Source: an uncultured Lachnospiraceae bacterium
GTDB taxonomy: Bacteria; Bacillota; Clostridia; Lachnospirales; Lachnospiraceae
NCBI GenBank assembly: GCA_910578715.1
Contig: CAJTRL010000015.1
Coordinates: 1 to 64,000, forward strand
Direction: 5' to 3'
DNA: 64,000 bases
Position 1 is the stretch's first letter; every line of letters begins with the position of its first letter. Shown here one piece after another: positions 34,578 through 43,462 of the stretch. A program made the translations under genes and the position numbers. The notes beneath the pieces were generated by a model. The model was not told the origin of the DNA, did no database searches, and was given only the letters and a program-made list of their open reading frames with translations.

Positions 34578-35146
34578 TTGTCGTCTCCTTTCCGGCGCAG
34601 TTTTTGAAGCAGATAGGCAGATACGCCGACCGTACCGCAGATGAGGATGTAAAACACGGAAGAAAAGCTGACGGCAAGAAGGGAGAAAAGCGTCATAAAT
34701 CCGAAAACAGTCGTAAACAGTAAGAGATGAAGAGGCGTTCTGGGAATTTCTTTCAGCATTTGCAGTCCGGCATTCAGAATCAGATAGACAACACAGACCT
34801 GGATGCCTTGGAACGCATAATTAACATATTTCAGCGATAAAAATGCGTCAAAGTACAGAGAAATCAGATAAATAATGACAAAAGAAGGAATACATACCGC
34901 CAGCGTCGATGCGGCGGCACCCCGGAATCCGGCCAGCCGGTAGCCGATGTAAGTTGCACTGTTGATGGCGACCGGGCCGGGCGTGGATTCTGCAATCGCG
35001 GTCATATTGAAAAAGTCTTCTGTCGTAATCCATTTCTTTTTTTCCACAAATTCATTCTGCAAAAGTGCTATCATGGCATATCCGCCTCCGAAAGTAAAGG
35101 CGCCGATTTTCAGAAAAGTCCAAAAAAGCGACATCGTTTTTTTCAT
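34574..35146 (-). CDS. Chromate transporter family half, ChrA-like
   Basis: The start is ATG at 35144-35146 on the minus strand with AGGAGGT upstream; the frame extends further 5' but without a site. The 190-residue protein has FGGGYAMIALLQNEFV near residue 23 and STPGPVAINSATYIGYR near 57, then hydrophobic helices to the end. It is the first of two split ChrA genes transcribed together. A promoter on the minus strand could not be assigned with confidence in the 35147-35260 interval. Confidence 0.88.
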   Translation of the reverse strand: MKKTMSLFWTFLKIGAFTFGGGYAMIALLQNEFVEKKKWITTEDFFNMTAIAESTPGPVAINSATYIGYRLAGFRGAAASTLAVCIPSFVIIYLISLYFDAFLSLKYVNYAFQGIQVCVVYLILNAGLQMLKEIPRTPLHLLLFTTVFGFMTLFSLLAVSFSSVFYILICGTVGVSAYLLQKLRRKGDDK

Positions 35147-35260
35147 TCCGTTACCTCCTGTATGACATTGTCCCCAATCTATGGTAATATAAAAAATACT
35201 GGAAAACAATAGGTCGGAAAATTTTTAATCCGGTGAATTTCCAGGTATATGATATGGGAG

Positions 35261-35289
35261 TTGACAACCCCCGCAAGCTGGCATAAACT
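35261..35289 (+). promoter_or_regulatory. Promoter of feoAB
   Basis: TTGACA (35261-35266) and TAAACT (35284-35289) are exactly 17 nt apart. I looked for a Fur box around it and saw none. Confidence 0.7.
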
Positions 35290-35349
35290 ATTTTTTAGGC
35301 CGTGGCTGGCGGCATGGATGAAAGCTCGATTTGCGAAGGGGGAAAGGAT

Positions 35350-35571
35350 ATGACGCTGGACCAGATTTCAATAGGACAGGAAGCTACGATTGTACAGGTA
35401 GGCGGCGGGGGAGAACTGCGCTGTCGTTTTCTGGATATGGGCCTGATTCCCAGAACCAGAGTGAAAATCAGAAAAATGGCGCCGATGGGCGACCCGATTG
35501 AAATAGAATTGCGCGGCTATGAGCTGACCATCCGAAAGGAAGACGCTCAGAAAATAGAGGTAAAGCTCTGA
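35350..35571 (+). CDS. feoA: FeoA ferrous iron transport protein
   Basis: The 73-residue SH3-like protein is a cytosolic partner of FeoB in ferrous iron uptake. LRCRFLDMGLIPRTRVKI and the LRGYELTIRKEDAQKIEV end are typical. The ATG at 35350 follows GGGGAAAGG; an earlier in-frame ATG is not supported by a ribosome site. feoB starts 77 nt later and is probably in the same operon. Confidence 0.92.
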   Translation: MTLDQISIGQEATIVQVGGGGELRCRFLDMGLIPRTRVKIRKMAPMGDPIEIELRGYELTIRKEDAQKIEVKL

Positions 35572-35648
35572 TGTCTGCGGAACAGACAGTGGATGCAGGC
35601 TAAAAAATAGAACGGACTCTGACAGGGGAATCTGATACGTTTGGAGAA

Positions 35649-37664
35649 ATGGAAATGGTATACGCATTAGTAGGCAATCAGAATTGCGGCAAAACGACAT
35701 TATTTAATCAGCTGACCGGCTCCAACCAGCATGTGGGAAACTTTCCGGGCGTTACGGTGGACCAGAAGGTTGGTGCGATTCAGGGAGAAAAGGGTGATAC
35801 GGTCGTAGATTTGCCGGGCATTTATTCTTTGCGGCCTTATAGTAACGAAGAAATTGTTACGAGGGATTTTATCCTGAATGAAAAGCCGGATGGCATCATC
35901 AATATCGTGGATGCTACCAATATTGAAAGAAATCTTTATCTGACGCTGCAGCTGTTAGAAATGCACATCCCGATGGTGCTTGCGCTTAACATGATGGATG
36001 AAGTGCGGGGAAACGGCGGCACGATTGCGCTGGATAAGATGGAGGAACAGCTCGGCATACCGGTTGTTGCAATCAGCGCGATTAAGAACGAGGGGCTGGA
36101 GGACCTGACCAGAGCAATCCGGGAAGTTGCGGGAAGGCGGATTTACCCGAAGGTAACGGATTTCTGTGAAAAAGGTCCGGTACATAGATGTATTCATGCG
36201 GTCAGCCATCAGGTGGAGGACCATGCGGAACTGATGCACATGTCGCCGCGTTTTGCTGCGGGTAAAATTGTAGAGGGCGATAAAGATATCATCGAACGGC
36301 TGAAACTGTCCCAGAACGAGCTGGAACTGATGGAACACAGCATCGTGGAAATGGAACAGGATAACGGCATGGACAGAAACGCTTCGCTGGCGGATATGCG
36401 GTATACGTTTATCGAAAAGGTATGCGAAAGCGCGGTCATCAAATGCCGGGAGAGCCGGGAACATAAAAGAAGCGTTAAAATCGACACGATACTGACCGGG
36501 AAGTTTTATGCCGTACCCGCATTTCTGCTTATCATGCTGCTGATTTTCTGGCTGACTTTCGGTGTCATCGGCCAGGGACTGAGCGATTTGCTGAGCCTGG
36601 GAATCGACGCGCTTTCAGCGCTCGTGGAAAAGATGCTGACGGCTTACGGAATCAATCCGGTGGTGGAGAGCCTTGTGATAGACGGCATTTTTGCCGGGGT
36701 GGGAAGCGTTCTTAGCTTTCTGCCGATTATTGTCGTTTTATTTTTCTTCCTTTCCATACTGGAGGATTCCGGTTATATGGCGAGGATTGCGTTTGTAATG
36801 GACAGGCCGCTTCGGAAAATCGGCTTATCCGGCAAGAGCTTTGTCTCCATGCTGATTGGCTTCGGCTGCAGCGTGCCGGCCGTGATGTCCAGCAGGACGC
36901 TGTCTTCGGAACGGGATAAAAAGATGACCATTATGCTGATTCCGTTTATCAGCTGCTCGGCCAAGATACCGATTTATGCGCTGTTTACGGCGGCATTTTT
37001 TCCAGACCATCCGGTACTCGTGATGATGGGGCTTTATGTGCTCGGCATCCTGGTGGGACTGCTCGTGGCGGTGATACTGAATCATACGGTATTCAAGGGA
37101 AATTCCATGCCTTTCATGATGGAACTGCCCAATTACCGTTTTCCGTCGGCAAAGAGTGTTCTCTTGCTGATGTGGGACAAGGCGAAAGACTTTTTGCAGA
37201 GAGCCTTCACCGTTATTTTTATTGCTACCATGATTATCTGGTTTTTACAGACTTTTGACAGCCGGCTGAATGTGGTCGCGGACAGCAAGGACAGTCTGCT
37301 CGCGCTGGTCGGCCAGTATATTGCGCCGTTATTTACGCCGCTAGGCTTTAACGACTGGCGCGTTGCCACATCCCTTATCAGCGGATTTACGGCGAAAGAA
37401 GCGGTGGTCAGCACGCTGAGTGTTCTGACGGGTACGACGATGAGCAATTTGAGCGGGTCGCTCGGCGCTATCTTTACGCCGGTTTCAGCAGTCAGTTTTC
37501 TCGTGTTCACGCTGCTTTATACGCCCTGCGTGGCGGCGGTGGCGACCATTAAGCGGGAGATGGGCTCAGCATGGAAAGCGTTTATCATTGTCTGCGTGCA
37601 GTGCGGTGTCGCATGGATTGTATCATGTGTTATATATCAGGTGTTATGTATTTTAAATTTCTGA
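35649..37664 (+). CDS. feoB: FeoB ferrous iron transporter
   Basis: The 671-residue membrane protein imports Fe2+. The N-terminal GTPase has G1 GNQNCGKTTLFN near residue 8, G3 DLPGIYSL near 55 and G4 NMMDE near 117, followed by the helical GDI-like region and the two-Gate membrane part with IGFGCSVPAVMSSRTL near 402 and FTAKEAVVSTLSVL near 580. GGAG lies before ATG 35649; ATG 35655 is an alternative. The transporter is somewhat shorter than in E. coli, as often in Clostridia. Confidence 0.95.
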   Translation: MEMVYALVGNQNCGKTTLFNQLTGSNQHVGNFPGVTVDQKVGAIQGEKGDTVVDLPGIYSLRPYSNEEIVTRDFILNEKPDGIINIVDATNIERNLYLTLQLLEMHIPMVLALNMMDEVRGNGGTIALDKMEEQLGIPVVAISAIKNEGLEDLTRAIREVAGRRIYPKVTDFCEKGPVHRCIHAVSHQVEDHAELMHMSPRFAAGKIVEGDKDIIERLKLSQNELELMEHSIVEMEQDNGMDRNASLADMRYTFIEKVCESAVIKCRESREHKRSVKIDTILTGKFYAVPAFLLIMLLIFWLTFGVIGQGLSDLLSLGIDALSALVEKMLTAYGINPVVESLVIDGIFAGVGSVLSFLPIIVVLFFFLSILEDSGYMARIAFVMDRPLRKIGLSGKSFVSMLIGFGCSVPAVMSSRTLSSERDKKMTIMLIPFISCSAKIPIYALFTAAFFPDHPVLVMMGLYVLGILVGLLVAVILNHTVFKGNSMPFMMELPNYRFPSAKSVLLLMWDKAKDFLQRAFTVIFIATMIIWFLQTFDSRLNVVADSKDSLLALVGQYIAPLFTPLGFNDWRVATSLISGFTAKEAVVSTLSVLTGTTMSNLSGSLGAIFTPVSAVSFLVFTLLYTPCVAAVATIKREMGSAWKAFIIVCVQCGVAWIVSCVIYQVLCILNF

Positions 37665-37896
37665 AAGAGAAAACTTTTGTTGTGCCTGAGACCGGCCCGG
37701 ACAGTCTGCGGATTTGGCAGAAACCAAAACCGCTCCGGTCAGGTATATGAATTGTATAATGTGGAACCATACAAAGAAAGCCTCATAGAATGATTACAGA
37801 AGACTGCTGTGCCGAGGCGGCATGAGCGGGAGGCTTGGGAGAACTGTATACAGGTTAATATAGGACAGTTTTTCAGGAAAGGTATGGTTATCTGCT

Positions 37897-38670
37897 ATGA
37901 ATATTTTTTTCGGGCTAATGATTCCGTTCCTCGGAACTTTTGCGGGGGCGGCCTGTGTGCTTTTTATGCGGAACAGCATGAATAAGCTGTTGGAAAAGGT
38001 ACTGCTTGGATTTGCATCCGGCGTTATGGTAGCGGCTTCCGTCTGGTCGCTGCTGATTCCGGCAATCGAAATGTCGGACGGATATGCGCTGGCTTTTGTT
38101 CCGGCTGCCACGGGATTTGCGGCGGGCATTGGCTTTTTGTACGGGCTGGATAAACTGATTCCCCATATTCATCCGGGCGGCAAGAGGCCGGAAGGCGTGA
38201 AAAGCAGACTGACGAAAACGACGATGCTGGCGCTGGCGGTCACGCTGCACAATATTCCGGAGGGCATGGCGGTAGGAGTGGTTTTTGCCGGTGTTTTGTC
38301 GGGCAGCCAGGAAATGACGCTGGCGGGGGCTTATACGCTTGCTATTGGAATAGCCATTCAGAATTTCCCGGAAGGCGCCATCATATCCATGCCAATGAAA
38401 AGCAACGGCACGGGAAAGCGCAAGGCTTTTGCGTATGGCGTGCTGTCGGGCATCGTAGAACCTATCGGCGCTTTTGTCACAATATTAATAACTGGCGTTA
38501 TAGAAAAAGCACTGCCGTTTCTCCTGGCATTCGCAGCCGGAGCAATGCTTTTTGTCGTTGTGGAAGAGCTGATTCCAGAAGCCTCCGGGGATGGGGATTC
38601 GGATGGCGCAACACTGGGATTTGCGGCCGGATTCCTGATTATGATGATATTGGATGTGGCGCTAGGTTAA
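37897..38670 (+). CDS. ZIP family divalent metal transporter
   Basis: The 257-residue protein has eight likely transmembrane helices. The ZIP metal path is visible in TLHNIPEGMAVG (about residues 115-125) and NFPEGAIISMPM (about 160), with E/H metal ligands. A GIVEPIGAF motif follows near 195. It probably imports Zn2+ or another divalent cation. The leader carries GGAAAGG-tatGGTTATC before ATG 37897. The 232-nt gap from feoB holds a TATAAT at 37755 without a good -35 box. Confidence 0.9.
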   Translation: MNIFFGLMIPFLGTFAGAACVLFMRNSMNKLLEKVLLGFASGVMVAASVWSLLIPAIEMSDGYALAFVPAATGFAAGIGFLYGLDKLIPHIHPGGKRPEGVKSRLTKTTMLALAVTLHNIPEGMAVGVVFAGVLSGSQEMTLAGAYTLAIGIAIQNFPEGAIISMPMKSNGTGKRKAFAYGVLSGIVEPIGAFVTILITGVIEKALPFLLAFAAGAMLFVVVEELIPEASGDGDSDGATLGFAAGFLIMMILDVALG

Positions 38671-38708
38671 ATATAAATGCCCGCAGAAGCGGACGGATGG
38701 GAGTACAG

Positions 38709-38942
38709 ATGAAAACTTACAGACTGGATTTAAATTCAATTGAGCGGGTAAGAGGATTTGTATCCGCGATAAGCAATATGAAGGGCTATTTCGATTTGGT
38801 GTCCGGCAGATATGTGGTGGATGCCAAGTCCATTATGGGCATCTTTTCCATGGATTTGTCAAAAGATGTAGAGCTGCGGATATTGGAGACGAATGAGGAG
38901 ATAGCGGAAATCGAAAAGGCGATTGCGCCATATCTGATTTGA
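38709..38942 (+). CDS. HPr-like protein without the active histidine
   Basis: The 77-residue protein has the PTS HPr fold pattern; VVDAKSIMGIFSMDLSKDVELRI corresponds to HPr residues 39-60. The serine in AKS (residue 41) matches the HPr kinase target Ser46, but the N-terminal segment where HPr has GxHARP reads SIERVRGF and contains no histidine. It resembles Crh in this respect, so it is probably a regulatory or unrelated HPr-like protein rather than a phosphotransferase. The ATG at 38709 follows GGGAG. sbcD begins 51 nt downstream. Confidence 0.8.
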   Translation: MKTYRLDLNSIERVRGFVSAISNMKGYFDLVSGRYVVDAKSIMGIFSMDLSKDVELRILETNEEIAEIEKAIAPYLI

Positions 38943-38993
38943 TAAGCAGCATGTGGCATGATGCGGGCGGTATAGGAGAAGGGCACGAAAGCG

Positions 38994-40133
38994 ATGAGAT
39001 TTTTGCATTTGGCTGATTTACATCTTGGAAAGAGACTCTATGAGTTTTCCATGCTGGAGGAACAGCGTTATATTCTGAATCAGATACTGGAAATCATCGA
39101 AACGGAGCGGATAGACGGTGTGCTGATTGCCGGGGATATTTATGACAGAATGGTTCCTTCGGCCGAAGCGGTACAGCTTCTCGATGAATTTATTACGAAC
39201 GTTGCAGGAAGAAAGATTCCTGTTTTTTTAATCGGCGGAAATCATGACTGTATGGAGCGGATTTCTTTTGGCGCGCGGCTTTTTGAAAAAAGCGGCGTTT
39301 ATTTTGCCGCCGGATGTCAGGGATGCCAGGACCCAATCACCTTAAAGGACGACTATGGAGAACTGGATATTTATCTGCTTCCATTCCTTCGTCCCGTTCA
39401 TGTGCGGCAGGCGTTTCCGGAGCTTGCGGAAAACATTGTTTCTTATCAGGATGCGGTGCAGACGGTCCTGTCACGGATAACGCTGAACCGGGGGCGAAGA
39501 AACATTCTGGTGGCGCATCAGTTCGTGACGGGGGCTGCGCAGAGCGGCTCGGAGGAATTTCAGGTAGGCGGGCTGGACAATGTGGACGCTTCCTTGTTTG
39601 CGGATTTCGACTATGTGGCGCTTGGCCATATTCACGGGGCGCAGTGGGTTGGAAAGGAGACTATACGCTATGCCGGGACTCCTTTGAAATATTCTTTTGC
39701 GGAAGCGGGGCACCGGAAAACGGCGGCGGTTGTGGAACTGCGGGAAAAGGGGACGGTTGAAATCAGGGAAATACCGCTCACACCGCTTCATGATTTGCGG
39801 AAGCTGCGGGGAACTTATGAAGAACTGACGAGGCGCAGCGCTTATGAAAATACAAATATCGAAGATTACATACAGATTACGCTTACCGATGAGGCGGATA
39901 TTTTTGATGCGCTCGGAAAACTGCGGGCAATTTATCCGAATCTGATGAAACTGGAATATGATAACAGCCGTACTGAAAAAGAAACGAACGTGATGCCGGA
40001 AACGGAGGAGAAAAGAAAGCCGATAACCTATATGAAGGAATTGTTTTTGATGCAGAACGGAAGAACAATGTCCCCGGTTCAGGAGAATTATCTGGAGAAA
40101 CTGATTGAAACGGTATGGGAAGAAAACTTCTGA
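38994..40133 (+). CDS. sbcD: Nuclease SbcCD subunit D
   Basis: The 379-residue Mre11-type metallo-phosphoesterase pairs with SbcC to cleave hairpins and protein-blocked ends. Its motifs are LADLHLGK near residue 6, AGDIYDR near 45, GGNHD near 81, HQF near 167 and GHIHG near 207. The C-terminal capping region is normal. sbcC starts 21 nt later, so translation is probably coupled. Confidence 0.95.
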   Translation: MRFLHLADLHLGKRLYEFSMLEEQRYILNQILEIIETERIDGVLIAGDIYDRMVPSAEAVQLLDEFITNVAGRKIPVFLIGGNHDCMERISFGARLFEKSGVYFAAGCQGCQDPITLKDDYGELDIYLLPFLRPVHVRQAFPELAENIVSYQDAVQTVLSRITLNRGRRNILVAHQFVTGAAQSGSEEFQVGGLDNVDASLFADFDYVALGHIHGAQWVGKETIRYAGTPLKYSFAEAGHRKTAAVVELREKGTVEIREIPLTPLHDLRKLRGTYEELTRRSAYENTNIEDYIQITLTDEADIFDALGKLRAIYPNLMKLEYDNSRTEKETNVMPETEEKRKPITYMKELFLMQNGRTMSPVQENYLEKLIETVWEENF

Positions 40134-40154
40134 AAAAAGAAAGGCAGGGTATTT

Positions 40155-42479
40155 ATGAGACCGCTTGAGCTGACTTTATCGGCTTTTGGCCCTTATGCCG
40201 GAGAAGAGACAATCGATTTTACACGACTTGGCACAAAAGGACTTTATTTAATAACGGGTGATACGGGCGCGGGAAAAACGACTATTTTTGATGCTGTCGT
40301 GTTCGCTTTGTATGGGGAAGCGAGCGGAGAAGCGCGGGGAGCGGATATGCTGCGTTCCAAATATGCTTCGTCTGGCACGCCCACTTTTGTGCGAATGAAA
40401 TTCGCATACCATGATGCGGTGTACCAGATTACGAGAAATCCGGAATACAGGCGTCCGGCCAAAAAAGGGGAAGGCTATACAAATCATAAGGCGGATGCGG
40501 AGCTTCTCTGTCCGGACGGGCGCATCGTGACGAAAAACCGCGAGGTAACCAGAGCGGTAACGGAACTGCTCGGACTCGATAAGAGCCAGTTTACCCAGAT
40601 TGCCATGATTGCCCAGGGAGATTTTCTGCGCCTTTTATATGCGAAGACGGAAGAGCGAAGTAAGATTTTTAGGGAAATTTTTCATACGAAGGCGTATCAG
40701 ACTTTACAGGAAAGACTGAAAATGGAAGCCGGAGGGCTGCGTCAGGACTATGAAGCGCTGGGGCGGAGTATTGACCAGTATCTGGAAGGTGTGCTATGTA
40801 AAGAAGAAGCATTTGAAGTCCGGATGGAAACTGTGCGGCAGAACCGGAAAGCGATTCCGGCGGAGGAAATCGCCGCACTGATACAGGAACAGAGCGTGCG
40901 GGAGGAAGCGCAGCTTGCGCAGTTACAGGAAAAGCTCGATATCTATGATAAAGAACTGGAAGAACTTCACCAGCTTATCGGCCGGGCAGATGAGCGGAAG
41001 AAACGGGAAGCGGAACTGAAAGAAACTGAGAAACAGATAGAAATTATCCGCAGGACGTTGAAAACGATGGGGGAAGAATATCAGGAAAAACAACGGACTT
41101 TTCAGGCGTTTGAGGAAGAACGCATTCGGCGGGAAAAGCTGTATCAGGATTCCCTGGAGCTGTTGGAAAGAAAAGAGGCCAGGGAAAAACTGCGCCTTCA
41201 GGTGGAAAAACTGCAAAAAGATGTGGAAGAGAGTGAGAGCGCTTATAGACAGGCCGCGCTGGCTCACAGACAGAAGAAGGAAGTTTGTGACGAGATGGAG
41301 AGCCGTTACCTGGATGAACAGGCCGGGATGCTTGCCGGGCGTCTCGAAGAAGGAAAAGCCTGTCCGGTCTGCGGTTCCACAGACCATCCGGTTCCCGCAA
41401 AACCCAGGGAAGGCGCGCCTTCCAAAGAAGAGGTCGATAAGGCGAAGCGTTCGGCGGAAGCGGCAAATCTCCGGGTGCACCGGGCGAGCGAAGACGCCGG
41501 AGCCGTGAAGGGCAGGCTGGAAAGCGCCAGGGAGCAGTATCAGACGATGCTTGCGGCCCAGAAAGAAGAAAAAGAGGATGTTTTGTCCGGTTTTGCGGGA
41601 AAAGAGGAAGCGGAGAAACTGTTAAAGGACAGGGAGCGGGAAAGCATGCGGATGCAGAAAGCGCTTGCGGAGGCGGAAAAAGCATACCGGAACCGGGAAA
41701 AGGAATACGAACGCAGCCAAAGCAGAAAAGAGACGCTGGAAAAACAGCTGGAAGAAGGAAGCACGTATGTGCTGGAGGAACTGAAGACCAGAAGGGATGC
41801 TGTTGTGGAACAAAGACAGCGTACTGCAGACGAGCAGAAAGATTTGTATCGGTATGTAAACACCAATAACGGTATTGCCCAGGCGATTGCAAAACAGGGA
41901 AGACAGATGGCGGCCCTGGAAGAGAAATGGAACCTGGTCGGGGAATTGTCAGGGACTTTTAACGGAAATGTGGCCGGAAAAGATAAAATCATGCTGGAAA
42001 CATATGTGCAGATAACGTATTTTGACAGAATGATAAATCGCGCCAATACACGGTTTATGATGATGTCGGGCGGCCAGTATGAATTAAGGCGCGCGGCGGC
42101 GGCCCAGAACATCAAAAGCCAGAGCGGTCTTGAACTGGATGTTATCGACCATTACAACGGTACGGTAAGAAGCGTAAAAACCTTGTCCGGCGGGGAAGCC
42201 TTCCTGGCGTCCCTTTCTATGGCGCTGGGCCTGTCGGATGAGATTCAGTCCGCCGCGGGGGGCATCGCGCTGGATACCATGTTTGTTGATGAAGGTTTTG
42301 GCTATCTGGACGAGGAAGCGCTGGCACAGGCAATCCGCACGTTACAGGGGCTGGCGGAAGGAAACCGGCTGGTGGGCATTATTTCCCATGTGGGAAGTTT
42401 AAAAGAGAAGATAGAGAAGCAGATTGTCGTTACCAAAAAAAGGAGCGGCGGAAGCGGCGCGGTTATTTCTGAATTTTAG
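40155..42479 (+). CDS. sbcC: Nuclease SbcCD subunit C (SMC-type ATPase)
   Basis: The 774-residue ATPase has Walker A GDTGAGKTTIFDAVVFALYGEASG near residue 34, a long coiled coil (about residues 185-390 and 440-590) interrupted by the zinc-hook CPVCGSTDHPVP near residue 400, and the ABC signature LSGGEAF near 680 with Walker B DTMFVDEGFG near 710. It is shorter than E. coli SbcC (about 1048), due to shorter coils. AGAAAGG-cagGGT precedes ATG 40155. Confidence 0.93.
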   Translation: MRPLELTLSAFGPYAGEETIDFTRLGTKGLYLITGDTGAGKTTIFDAVVFALYGEASGEARGADMLRSKYASSGTPTFVRMKFAYHDAVYQITRNPEYRRPAKKGEGYTNHKADAELLCPDGRIVTKNREVTRAVTELLGLDKSQFTQIAMIAQGDFLRLLYAKTEERSKIFREIFHTKAYQTLQERLKMEAGGLRQDYEALGRSIDQYLEGVLCKEEAFEVRMETVRQNRKAIPAEEIAALIQEQSVREEAQLAQLQEKLDIYDKELEELHQLIGRADERKKREAELKETEKQIEIIRRTLKTMGEEYQEKQRTFQAFEEERIRREKLYQDSLELLERKEAREKLRLQVEKLQKDVEESESAYRQAALAHRQKKEVCDEMESRYLDEQAGMLAGRLEEGKACPVCGSTDHPVPAKPREGAPSKEEVDKAKRSAEAANLRVHRASEDAGAVKGRLESAREQYQTMLAAQKEEKEDVLSGFAGKEEAEKLLKDRERESMRMQKALAEAEKAYRNREKEYERSQSRKETLEKQLEEGSTYVLEELKTRRDAVVEQRQRTADEQKDLYRYVNTNNGIAQAIAKQGRQMAALEEKWNLVGELSGTFNGNVAGKDKIMLETYVQITYFDRMINRANTRFMMMSGGQYELRRAAAAQNIKSQSGLELDVIDHYNGTVRSVKTLSGGEAFLASLSMALGLSDEIQSAAGGIALDTMFVDEGFGYLDEEALAQAIRTLQGLAEGNRLVGIISHVGSLKEKIEKQIVVTKKRSGGSGAVISEF

Positions 42480-42504
42480 CAGAAGAAAGGTATGGTTGTT
42501 CGGG

Positions 42505-43377
42505 ATGGAAAAGAAAATTGCGATGAGGGTTTCCCTTGTCAGTATTATCGTTAATCTGGTTTTATCGTTGTTAAAGCTGCTCGCGGGTATTGTGGCGTCT
42601 TCAGGGGCCATGATTTCGGATGCCGTGCATTCCGCTTCCGATGTGTTCAGTACGTTTATCGTGATGATTGGCGTGCAGATTTCCAGCAAACAGTCCGACG
42701 CGGACCATCAGTACGGCCATGAGAGGCTGGAATGCGTGGCCTCCATCGTTCTTGCGGTGGTTTTGTGCATTACCGGGTTTGGAATCGGGTATGGCGGATT
42801 AAAAACGATTCTGAGCGGCAATTATGAAGAACTTGCCATTCCGGGAAGGATTGCGCTGGCGGCCGCCGTTCTTTCCATCGTCGTAAAAGAGTGGATGTTC
42901 TGGTATACGAGGGCAGCGGCCAGAAAAATAAACTCCGGGGCTCTGATGGCGGACGCCTGGCATCACCGCTCGGATTCTCTTTCTTCCATCGGCGCGTTAA
43001 TCGGTATTTTCGGCTCACGGCTCGGCTATCCGGTTCTGGATAGCGTAGCGAGTGTTATTATATGCGTTTTTATCGTCAAAGCCGCCTATGACATTTTCAA
43101 AGATGCAGTAGATAAGATGGTCGATAAAGCCTGTGACGATGAAACAATCAGGGAAATGCGCCGGATGATAGAATCACAGGAGGGCGTTCTCGGAATTGAC
43201 TTATTGAGGACCCGCCTGTTTGGAAATAAAATCTATGTTGATATCGAAATTGCCGCGGATGGAAACCGGACACTGAATGAAACGCATGAAGTGGCGGAAT
43301 GTGTGCACCATAAGATGGAGCAGAGCTTTCCGAATGTGAAGCACTGTATGGTGCATGTGAATCCGTATCGGGGATAA
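42505..43377 (+). CDS. Cation diffusion facilitator transporter
   Basis: The 290-residue membrane protein exports Zn2+, Mn2+ or Fe2+ using protons. The first site is in SDAVHSASDVFST (about residues 40-52), and ADAWHHRSDSLSSIG (about 150) is the second-helix motif with H/D ligands; the GHERLE motif is near 71. The C-terminal cytoplasmic domain covers about residues 205-290. The start at 42505 is set by AGAAAGG-tatGGTTG (42484-42498), not by the earlier in-frame ATG at 42424, which would overlap sbcC. Confidence 0.9.
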   Translation: MEKKIAMRVSLVSIIVNLVLSLLKLLAGIVASSGAMISDAVHSASDVFSTFIVMIGVQISSKQSDADHQYGHERLECVASIVLAVVLCITGFGIGYGGLKTILSGNYEELAIPGRIALAAAVLSIVVKEWMFWYTRAAARKINSGALMADAWHHRSDSLSSIGALIGIFGSRLGYPVLDSVASVIICVFIVKAAYDIFKDAVDKMVDKACDDETIREMRRMIESQEGVLGIDLLRTRLFGNKIYVDIEIAADGNRTLNETHEVAECVHHKMEQSFPNVKHCMVHVNPYRG

Positions 43378-43462
43378 TGGCGATTTGCATAACATATTTT
43401 TTTGTGTTATATTATCTATTGAGTTCAGGGGGGCAGACTGAAAAAGGTATGGTTTTTTATCT

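Noticed and set aside
35200..35349. Fur box at the feoAB promoter
   Set aside because: No 7-1-7 type GATAAT inverted repeat was seen around the promoter.
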